Made by a program: the position numbers and the translations under genes. A stretch of 64,000 bases of DNA, taken from NCBI GenBank assembly GCA_017654935.2, contig CM065682.1, positions 33,275,932 to 33,339,931 of the forward strand, given 5' to 3'. Below the pieces are notes generated by a model that saw nothing but the letters and a program-made list of their open reading frames with translations, did no database searches and was not told the DNA's origin. Source of the DNA: Phymorhynchus buccinoides (taxonomy: Eukaryota > Mollusca > Gastropoda > Neogastropoda > Raphitomidae). Below are positions 13,101 through 24,771 of the stretch, in pieces (within the stretch, counting starts at the first letter, position 1; each line of letters starts with the position of its first letter).

Positions 13101-16100
13101 TGCATTGAAAATGTTTACTGACAAGCAACATTCTGCCGTTGTCGGGAAAGGGAAAGGGTTAGGATCAGACTATGGTTATCGTCATGAAGCTGAAGTAATC
13201 AGCCTTTGAGATTGAGAGTAAGCATAAGGGGGTGTCTAAACTACAACTGTGCTGAAAACTGTTCTACCTTTGGCGCAGATGGCAATGGCAGAAGAAAAGG
13301 GTGGCATGGCTGCAGGACAGGAGACCATTGCTCACTTCTTCAAAGCTGGAGCTGACGCCATTGACTCGTGAGTATAATTGTTGTTGCTCGACTCTTGTCG
13401 ACTCTGCTGCATTCATCATGTATCAACCTTGTTTATGGTGATGTATGCCATTATTCTATCAGCCCTCCATTGCTCTGTGATGCTGCTAATGATAATTATG
13501 ATAATGACGAGGGCAGTAATGTTGCTACTGCTGCTGATAAATTATGATGATGCTGGTGATGATGATGATAAAACTGTTGCTGCTGCTGACAATGATGATG
13601 ATGATGATGATGATGATGCTTTTTCTGATAACGATGATGATGGTAATGCTGTTGCTGCTGCTGATGACGATGATGATGATGCTAACTGTTTTGTCACGTT
13701 GTTCAGCAATGTGGAGTGGGCCAGCTCAGTGGCCAGGCTGTTAGGAACGCTGTGCAAGTCGTCAGTGTGGTGCCCCTTTGTACACACCCACATCGCCGCA
13801 TCCATCGACAGCCTCCGCAAGGTCAGGGTTCTCAATAATTATCTTGATAATCGTTCTAGCAGAAGGCATTGAAGCTTGAAGTCTGAAAATTTTTGTTCCC
13901 AATTCATGAAGTGTATTGAAATTCTCTACATGTGACCTAGCACCATGAAAGGGACATTAAGTCACTGGGCTAGTTTCTCACAACAGGCTTGCAAAGTCAA
14001 AAAATTTAATTTTTATCAATTTTGAGTTATGTGTATTTTTGTGCTCTCTAGCGTCTCGTCTTTCATATTTATAAAGGACAATCCTTGTTATGGTCTCTAA
14101 TTACACCAAAAAGTGCTTTTAAATGAGTAGGTTGATGCATTTTCTTCAGCTAGGCTAAACTTTATACTGTGATTTCTGAAAATGGCTGACAGTAAAACGG
14201 AAAACGTTACAAGAATGGTTATTATATCACTTGAAAGAGAATAGTCTGAAGTTTCTAGCCGTACCATTATCTCAGAATGGTCATTTTGACACTTAATGTC
14301 CCTTTCGTGGTGCTAGGTCACAAATAAGAATATAAGGTCAGAGTTGAAAATGAAGGTTGATTGTGTTAAATGGTTTTCCTGTCATTGTCTGGACATTGTT
14401 TCTTTTCTTTTGATGATTGATGGATGGGTGTGTTTGTTTGCAGAAAGTTGACCGCTTTTGTCTGGACATTGTTTCTTTTCTTTTGATGATTGATGGATGG
14501 GTGTGTTTGTTTGCAGAAAGTTGACCGCTGCTCCATGTACTCCCTGTTTGTGATGGCCGGCTTTCCAGAGGTCAGTGGTACAGCAGAGACATTGTTATAC
14601 ACACAGCAACTGAAGTTCGAGACCTACATGGGTAGTCAGACATAAAAGAGTTAAAGGTCTGTGTACACGTTAACATTATTCACGAGATATTTCTATTTCT
14701 TCATGGCAACACAGTGATAGCCCACTCTTAATATGACTCACAGCTCACTGTGTTGCCATGGGAAAATGGAAATATCTTGTGAATAGTGTTCTTCTTCTTC
14801 CCTTTAGTGCCCACAATCAACAGGCTGACTTTTTGGTACTTTGGGTTGAGGTCCGAAGTGGTCGGTCACAATCCTACTCTGCGTGTTGACGTGTACACAT
14901 ACCTTAAGGACCAACATGGCTAAACAGAGCTCAATAAAACTTATGAACTATTATCAGGCATCACCATGAAGACTGTTATTGTTGTAGAGACATCAACTAA
15001 AGTTTAGGACTAATGTGATTGATAAGCACAGCAACAAAAGTTAAGGACCAACATGGTTATACAGCCATTAACAAAAGTTATAGTCCAGAAGGAAACCGTC
15101 TCTAAATGGTCTAGAAAATGACGTTTTTCAAATGTTGTATTCTTTTAGATGGCAATAAAAATTCACATGTGGTATTGGTAGCATGATGTTTAAGAAGTAT
15201 TATGGTAAGAGATCACCTCTGTTATCATAGTTGTCAAATGATTCATGGATTATATGCCACATTTTCCCCTGCTTACTTGACTTGTAGAAGGGTCATGTTT
15301 TGTGCCTTGCTGTGTTGCCCCAGGTGTTGTCTGTGGGCACGCTGGTGCAGTACTGCCACACCTCCCTGGAGACCAAGAAAGGCGTGGTCATCAAACACTT
15401 CACCGACAAACATCAGTGTCTGGTCGTTGACCTTCACTCCAGGAAAAGATATACTGTGAGCAGGATGTCTGTCTTTTGGCTTTGTGTGTGTGTGTGTCTC
15501 TCTCTGTGCATTTGTGTAAGCGTGCTGAGACCAAGAGATTTGCGGTCGACCAAGCTCCATCAAAGAGGAATTTCTTGTGCTAGGCAACTGTATGCTTGTG
15601 ATAACAGACAACTGCCTGTGTTGGATTAGTGCTAAAGGTAAGTGTATTGTTGAGGCTGTATCAGACTATCTGACTTTGTTGAAAGAACGTGTGAGTTTCA
15701 TTCACCTGAATTATTTGCTTAACAAATGCTCATTTAATGTTCATGTGAATGAAACTCTCAACAACTTTCTTCCAACAAAGTCAAAATGTCTGATGCGGCC
15801 TTTAAGTGCACTGAAAGAATCTCCTCTTCGATCAAAACACTAACTGAATGTGATTCGTATTCTGTTTCGTTGTCTAAAGAAGAAGAAATAGGTATAGGAT
15901 TTTATGGGTTAATTTCGCAACGCATTTTCAAAAAACACTGCGTCAGCTACATCGCTCCATTGTGAGGCGCGGGAGATGAAGAGCCTTAGTCATTTAATTT
16001 CCAAGCATTGAGTTCCCAATGAGTTAATGGTAGGCCAAATCTGTAGTAGCTAAATTGCTGGGCACATGGTTCCCAAAAGATTAATGTTATTTTGTGTTAT

Positions 16101-19100
16101 TTTGTGTTTGTTTTTCAGGTAAAAGACCAGGAGGTATCCTGCAACAACGAAGTGATGGAATTGTGGGAAGACGGTCACATGACCGAGTTCACTGCTGTCA
16201 TCATGGAAACCGTGGCCAAGATTCGAGCCAGTAGGATTGGTTTTCCTTTTTTATTTTTGTCGTCTGTGTGTTTTGTGTCATGTGTGTATTTTGTACCACC
16301 CAACTGACTGGCCAAAATTGTCGTTATTGCAAGGTGGTTGTTATACTTGGAGACTCTTTTAGTAATAAATATGTAGAAAAGAGATTGAATAAAACTGTCC
16401 TGATTACTGGGGTGTTTGCGATACTGGGCTGCCGGTAGGGCGGGTTTTAACTGTCCTTACTGGGGCAGTGGGTGGATGCCTCGTGCTTCCATACGGGGAG
16501 CTGGACGCCCCACGCCCCCGCCCACTCCACAAGTCTCTCCCAGTGGTGATTCTGGGGGGTCTTTCGTAAAAGTTCCCCCACCTTCTTGAAGTTCTGTGCT
16601 TGTAACTTCCTGTAATCTGCCACACTCTTGACTCTGCCTTTCCCCTCTGTTTTCTATCATCAACTATCTTTCTGACTTATTGACCCATTCTCCTGCCTTT
16701 TAAAAAATAAATCTTCCAAATACTTTTTCTCCTTTAAGTTCTTCTGAAATTGGAATGCGTCGGCTGTACGCAGCGGGGAGACCAGTGAAAACTGAAAACC
16801 AGACACATACATACCTTACCCATTATGGCCATCGGAACGCAGAAGAAGAAGAAGAAGAGCTGTACTTAGCTCTACCCTCACTGTGCTCTATTTCCCCACA
16901 GGTGAAGAGGTGGGTGCTGGGTCTGGTGCTGGTGCTGAAGGTGCTGCACAACTGTACTTAGCTCTACCCTCACTGTGCTCTATTTCCCCACAGGTGAAGA
17001 GGTGGGTGTGGAGGGCCTGTGGGTGCTGGGTCTGGTGCTGGTGCTGAAGGTGCTGCACAACTGTACTTAGCTCTACCCTCACTGTGTGCTCTACCTATTC
17101 CCCCCACAGGTGAAGAGGTGGGTGTGGAGGGCCTGTGGGTGCTGGGTCTGGTGCTGGTGCTGAAGGTGCTGCACAACTGTACTTAGCTCTACCCTCACTG
17201 TGTGCTCTACCTATTCCCCCCACAGGTGAAGAGGTGGGTGTGGAGGGCCTGTGGGTGCTGGGTCTGGTGCTGAAGGTGCTGCACAACTGTACTTAGCTCT
17301 ACCCTCACTGTGTGCTCTACCTATTTCCCCCACAGGTGAAGAGGTGGGTGTGGAGGGCCTGTGGGTGCTGGGTCTGGTGCTGAAGGTGCTGCACAACTGT
17401 ACTTAGCTCTACCCTCACTGTGTGCTCTACCTATTTCCCCCACAGGTGAAGAGGTGGGTGTGGAGGGCCTGTGGGTGCTGGGTCTGGTGCTGAAGGTGCT
17501 GCACAACTGTACTTAGCTCTACCCTCACTGTGTGCTCTACCTATTTCCCCCACAGGTGAAGAGGTGGGTGTGGAGGGCCTGTGGGTGCTGGGTCTGGTGC
17601 TGAAGGTGCTGCACAACTGTACTTAGCTCTACCCTCACTGTGTGCTCTACCTATTTCCCCCACAGGTGAAGAGGTGGGTGTGGAGGGCCTGTGGGTGCTG
17701 GGTCTGGTGCTGAAGGTGCTGCACAACTGTACTTAGCTCTACCCTCACTGTGTGCTCTACCTATTTCCCCCACAGGTGAAGAGGTGGGTGTGGAGGGCCT
17801 GTGGGTGCTGGGTCTGGTGCTGAAGGTGCTGCACAACTGTACTTAGCTCTACCCTCACTGTGTGCTCTATTCCCCCCACAGGTGAAGAGGTGGGTGTGGA
17901 GGGCCTGTGGGTGCTGGGTCTGGTGCTGAAGGTGCTGCACAACCTGCTGCAGTGCAGCCAGCTGGCCCACTGCCCCCAGGTGTTCCGCCCGGAGTTCATC
18001 CAGGGCTTGGTCTTCATTGCCAGCAAGGGCACCGGCTTCAGCCAGCACTGGATCCTCAAAGACCTCGAGGTGAGCCTGGCATAATGGGGCAAGGCATGGA
18101 TGCTCCTTCTTGCACCATGTCCTGAAGTGCAGGATTTTTAAATTGCCTGGAGCCGGCGTCGCCAGATTATGAGAATTTGATAAGCAACGATTTTCTTACA
18201 CACACACACAGACACACAGACACGCACACACGCGCACACGCACGCACACAATAAAAAGGGCCTGTATAAGCATTTGCTATATTCAAAGGAATGTAGCACT
18301 TGTACTAGTCTAGAGGGGTGAAAAAAGAGCAGTAAATGTGTGTGTGTGTTGAAGGATTTTATTAATTTCCCAGGAGCACCCATGGACAAGGTTATTATGT
18401 AGTTCTTGAGACCAGCAAGGACACTGGTTTCATCCAGCTCTGGATCCCCAAGGACCTCGAGGTCAGGCTGCAATGTTTCAGTTTCTGCTTGTTTCTGTGC
18501 ATTCATTTGTGTTGCTGGCAAATACGCTGAATTGAGCCAGCTCTGGATTCTGAAAGACCTCCATTTTAGTCATTTATTTTAAGTGTTCTCTTGTAAGGGC
18601 TCTGGATTCACCCAGCTGGGGATCCTTAACGACCTCGAGGTGAACCGGGAATACTTAAACAAGCTTTGCTTTAGTTCTTGATGCCAGCCATAGCACTTTC
18701 AGCCTGCTCTAGAAGATGTAATGGATTCAGTCATCTCAGGATTCTAAGCATTGAGGGGCATTTGCTTAAAAGTGCTATCACAAAAGGAATAAAGAAGGAT
18801 GATAGCACGCTTAGGCAAATGCTCCTCAAAGTGTTAATTTGAAGCTGGATTGTTTAACAGTTTGGATACTTTTTATTTGGATTTTCTCAGGTATCAGCCA
18901 TATGGTTTCCTTTTGGCTTTCGCCCAACAGTTTGTGTTACTTGCAGTAGCACTGTATTCTGAAAGGTAAAATAGCTTTGGAATTATCTTTTGTGAGCTGG
19001 TTTTCATTGTGAATGTGATGTATGTTTTTTGATGAACTGTCCCCAGGTAAGGCGTAGCCCCAGAATAACTTTATTTCTTTCGACTTGCCCTATGCTCCAG

Positions 19101-22100
19101 GTGCTATCCCTGAACCTGTACACCCCGGAAGACCAGCCCCCTGCGGCCAAGAAAGCCAAGATCATCACCAAGAAGGAAGCTGAGCCCAAAGTGCCGGAGA
19201 AGGACTCCAAGGAGAGCGACAGTGGAGAAGATGACGACAACGACGATGATGATGATGAGGACGACGAAGACTTGTTTGATGATGATAACGTGTCATCGGC
19301 CACATCTTGGGAGGACGACGAAGCGACCAAAGACATTTTCAACAAAGCTGACTCCCAAACCAAGGCCATTTTTGAGGTCAGTTTGTTGTTGAAGTGGTTA
19401 GCGTTCTTTGTCCATTTGGCAAAGAGTGCTGTGATGTCAGTGTGCTGTTGAAGTGGTTAGCGTTCTTTGTCCATTTGGCAAAGAGTGCTGTGATGTCAGT
19501 GTGCTGTTGAAGTGGTTAGCGTTCTTTGTCCATTTGGCAAAGAGTGCTGTGATGTCAGTGTGCTGTTGAAGTGGTTAGCGTTCTTTGTCCATTTGGCAAA
19601 GAGTACTGTGATGTCAGTGTGCTGTTGAAGTGGTTAGCGTTCTTTGTTAATTTGGCAAAGAGTACTGTGATGTCAGTGTGCTGTTGAAGTGGTTAGTGTG
19701 CTGTTGATCTGGCCTGTGATCTTTGTCCATTTGATAAAAAGTGCTGTGAGGTCAGTTTGTGTTGATCTGACCTGTGTTCTTTGTCCATTTGGTAAAGAGT
19801 GCGGTGAGGTCAGTGTGCTGTTGAAGTGGTTAGCGTTCTTTGTCCATTTGGCAAAGAGAGTTGTGAGGTTCAAGTGATGCTGTGTGTTGTTCAGGCGTTG
19901 CACCAAGACCTGAAGATCCCCATGTCTGTGCTGCATGTGCTGTATGACATGCACGAAGGAAACCTGGAGGCCATCAAGAAAGCCCTCGTTGAAAAGTAAG
20001 TATAGTCACTGCTCCCTCATTGAGAAGTAAGTCATCCAGGGCTCTTGAGTTTCTGTGATTTTGTGGATTTCAGCAAAAAATAGGTTCAGGAGGTAACATT
20101 TTTGCTGGGGGGGGTTTCTGTCCCAACTTTTGGGCCGTACAGTGGCGTTGCTCCCATGCCGTTCATTCCGAGTCCCAAGTCGCAGCCACACCTCCGCTTG
20201 TTCAAGTCGCAGAATCCAAAACCAGCAGTCCAAGGGGAGCAAATCTATGTTAGGCCATCAGGAGGCAACCAACCATGGAGATACTGCACTGCTGCTGAGT
20301 CACTTTGGTGGAGTTCAGTGGAGCCTGTATGCAGGACACCACCTCCGAAGCCCCCTACTGACAACAATAATGTCTTAGTCGCGGAGCCAGCGTGAGTGAG
20401 ATCCTCCTCCGAGGGTCCCACCACGTCCGTCCATTGACATCTCCCCAGAACATACTGATCCCCATGACTTTGACCCGAAAGCACCAAGGGCATAAACTGG
20501 ATTGTTATTATAAACTGAGGTCAGCTTGAGAGCAGGGCATGGAAGGCCACAGAATTTGAGACATTTTTTCTTTTTGATGATTGATGGAAATGAGGCAGAT
20601 GACTATGATGATGCTATGGAGTTCCGTATTGGTCTGAGGCTATGTGACAGGGCTGTATTCTACATTTCCTTTCGTAATGATATCCTGGCATTAACCAGGC
20701 CTGAGAACTACAGACACCTGCAGTGTTGGTCATGAAATTAGAGGAACACTCAGAATTGCATCCGTTAAGCAGATGAAACTCAACTGCGTGGCTACAGTCT
20801 TCCCATTGAGCCCATAGTCACTCACTCTGGGTAGGAGTCGGTCCAGGACTGAAAAAATTCTCGCCTCTGGTGGGATTCAAACATGTGACCTCCCAGCATG
20901 TAGTCCGCAACATTACCACTACGCCATGGCGGATGGTCAGGGGATAATGTTATTTTCAGGTATGAAAGCGATGGAACAAAGATCTAGCACTTCTTCTGTA
21001 TTCCCAGGCCACGTAGATGATAGTAAGAAGAGAAGAAGGCAGAATCAAAGAGAGTGATATATTAGAGAAAGTTGCAAGCACAGAACTTCCAAACCGTTTG
21101 TACTGAAAGACCCACCCCCACCCCACCCCCCACCTTGGTATCCCCATGGGGAGTCTAAAATATAAGTTGAGCAATGACATTTTGAATAAACTGTTTTGTT
21201 TCAACTGTAAACAGACATTGAGAAGTGTGTTCATTTAGCACACAAGGCATTGTGAAGTGAGTTAATTTAACACACCAGGCATTGTGAACATATTAAATTG
21301 ATAGTTTTATATAGTTTCGACAAGAGACACATACAGTTCCTTATAGAAAATTCCGTAAGGCTGATTTCTTTAATCCTTAACCCTTTCACTGCCTGCCCTG
21401 TGTCTATTACGGCGCGGGTGATGTCAATTATTATGTAATAACTTTTGATGTCATATTCCTGGAATGTTGGCTTTTGTTTTATTCATGTCAGGAAAGATTA
21501 ATATCTAGACCATTTTGTCAGGTTGAGTCTAACAGGCCTCTTTTCAATTTTATAATAAAAAAATATTTTTTTTCTTTTTTTTCTTTGGCAGTGAAAGGGT
21601 TAATGTGTACATGCATATATTATGCCTTTGTATAAATGGTTTGAAGTGTTTGAGTCAAACGTTAGGGTGTTCATTCATCTTTCTTTAAAAGTATTATTTC
21701 AATTTTGAGAATTTATGTACTTACTGTTGCCGTTGACAATTGTTTGCAGTTCTCTATTTTTTAAAGTTTTGTTTCAGCTTTGAAAACTCACCTGAGATAA
21801 CAAACTTCATGGAAAAATGGTAGGTTATTTTCAGTATTTATTGTTTATCTTTCTACTGGAAATATTTAATCTTTTCATTATCAAACAAGAAACGGTTTGT
21901 GCTTCGATCATGCACACTGCTATGACAGCAGAGAACACAGAAAGTGACAGGCTTTCGATTTCTTAGTTGTACTTAACAGTAGTCTTTTTTTTATGAATGT
22001 AACTCTAGGTTTACTTGAGAGGCAGTTCACAATAGAGGCAAAGTAATGAAAAAGTTGTAAATATTTACTAAACACATATGAATCTAATCTGGTCCTGAGA

Positions 22101-24735
22101 TTAAGGACTTTAACCCTTTCACCGCCAATGTCGCATTTTAGCACCACAATGGTTTAGCACCCATGTCACTAAAAGGCATCAACTCAGGGCCTGTTACCTG
22201 AAGACCCTATTTTCTTAATTTTGGGAGGTAAGGATAGGCCTAATGTTATATATGTCTTAGAGGAATTCGCAATATTGCAGATATTTGTTTTTCTTTACCA
22301 GAGTTAAGTTTAATAGTATTTTTTGGCGTAAGGGTTAAACAGTATAGAAAAGTCACAATAATGTTCAGAATTCTGGCAACCCATTGGGAGAAGAAAAGTG
22401 GCAAAAATAACTTAATTGGAATGGTTTTTTTGCTTAATAGGCCACATTTTTATGGTCCTGATTATGATTGTTATTGGTCACAGAGTGATGGGAATATTAA
22501 TTGGCCTCCGCACAATGCTTGAGGACGGTATAAATAAAACTGAAACATTGAATTTCTATGGTGGTGGTGTGGCTGCTTGCCCTTGCCTTTGATATGTGGC
22601 TCACCTCTGCAGGTCCAATGAGGATCTTCCTTCGGGAGGGAAATCGGGAGAGACCGAAGTTGCAACGCAGGAGAAAGTCATCGACACAGGCATCTACTAT
22701 CATCCCGACATCGGCCGCATTGTCAGGTAGGGGGAAAATAATGATATACTGGTCACTTAGTCATGGTTCGTGGGGTCCTTTCAGGTGCTTTAAAGTGCTG
22801 TGAAATTGATCGGTCATCAAAAGGCCTGTTAAGTCCTTTATATCAGCAAGGAGGTCCTTTCAAATCAGTCAAAGGTCCTTTTAAAATTGGTGCGGTCAGT
22901 TTAAATCCTTTAATCGGGCCAAAAAACAAAACTAAGTACCTCAAAAAAATATATTAAATGAAATAAAATTTGCCAAAAATCGATCGCCTTCGTATCTTTC
23001 GAACAGACGATCTAATTTTAATAGTCACTGTAAATCCGGTCACGTGCGCGAGATTCGGCGAGATATCTTATGCGCCATGTTGAAATTCTTCCCACACGGC
23101 TGCTTCAGTGCTTGTTTTCAAGTAAAAAGTGTAAAAATGCCTGGAAAGTGTTCGTTTTCATGATCGTTGGCTGAGAGGACATTTATAAGGACTGGGTCCG
23201 AAAAGTGATGGACAACAAACATGCAGTTCGTTGTGCATATTGTGAAAAAAACATCAACATCTTGTCAATGGGAGAGTCGGTGCTGAAACAACACGCAAAG
23301 ACTGAAAATCACAAGAAAGCTGAAAGAAGGCACAAGGCGGAATCGAGGTGCAATGTGACCGACTTTTTTTGCAAGCAGCAGATGTACTACTGTAACAACA
23401 AAAGAATCTGCTCAGCCAAAAAAAAAAAAAAAAAAAAAAGAATCTGCTCAGCCACAATCGTCGGCGTCTGGCTCTGCGCCCACCACGTCTGCAAGTACAA
23501 CTACAAACAAGGTTTAAATAGGTCCTTTAAAAAAATTTGCTGGTCCTTTAAAGGTCCTTTTAAGGTCCTTTTTTGGAACTCTTCCAAGTCCCCACGAACC
23601 ATGCTTAGTGGTCATTTCAGCATATTGTTTGTTGTCAGAGATTTGGATTACAACTGACAACATGATATCTTTATGCAGTGGAGCATGTTTAACATGAAAT
23701 GCACCTTAATATAATTTTTTGCTTGTTGATGAATTCCAAGCATGCTTGGAACTGGAGAACGCCAGTCAGTGCCTAATTCCGAGTATTCTCGGGACAGCGA
23801 TTTCTGAGTCTAAAACTTGTCTGAATCCATGTTTTTTCAATCCAAACCTCATTTTGTGAGTTACTTCTCTTTGTCACTCTTCCAGCCTTCGTATCACTTA
23901 TGTTTGGCACTTCTGTTTCATTTGTTAGTGTTAAAAATGTAAAAAAAAAAAAAAATACGGTCTTATGCAAGCCTTACAAAATACTCCAAAAAGTTTTTGT
24001 TAACCCCTTGACTGCCAGAGAAAATTAAAGAAAAAATCATTGGGCAAATCATGACATGAAAAAGACAACTGATAGAGCCAACCTGGCAAAAAATGGTCTG
24101 GGGATATATAACTCTTGACTGTGTTAGAGAAAAAGCCAGCATATCAGGGTTATTCCTCTTCATCTGATGACATCATCAGTGATGTTATCAGGTCAGTACG
24201 TAATACGTTGGTGGCAGTCAAGGGGTTAACAGTGATTGTAATAAGGAGACTAATAATTTGTAATCATGATTTCAAAGTGGAAATTAAACTTGGATCAACC
24301 AGTAATGTTGAAAATGAATCGCAGCCGGAGCTGAGTTTTGTTGCACTTTTTATTTGGTTTAAATTTTTCTAGGCAACCCCAGGCCAGTAATGACGTTTGC
24401 CTCAGGCAGTGAAGTCTTGAAAGGGTTAACTCTTCTAGCATCATGGGCGAATACATTCGCCCAGTACTTCACTCTACACTCCCACCAAATGCAGACTTTC
24501 ACTACCAAGTAACTTGCCATGTGTTTGTCAAGTTTTAGAGCTCATGTTATTGATTTTTCCGCTAAAGCAATGCATTCGAAAAAATAGTTGCTCTCCGTTT
24601 GTCGGATAAGATACAACGGACAACCAAGAACGAAAAAATCACCCATGGCGCTAGAAGAATTAAAGCGCACTGAACTCATGTGAGAAAGAATGCTGTATAA
24701 ATCCACATTATTATGATTTCGCCCTATTATATGAT

Positions 24736-24771
<36 letters not shown>

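Noticed and set aside
19004..19369. 121-aa minus-strand Ser-rich frame
   Set aside because: Antisense shadow of the acidic linker in exon 16.
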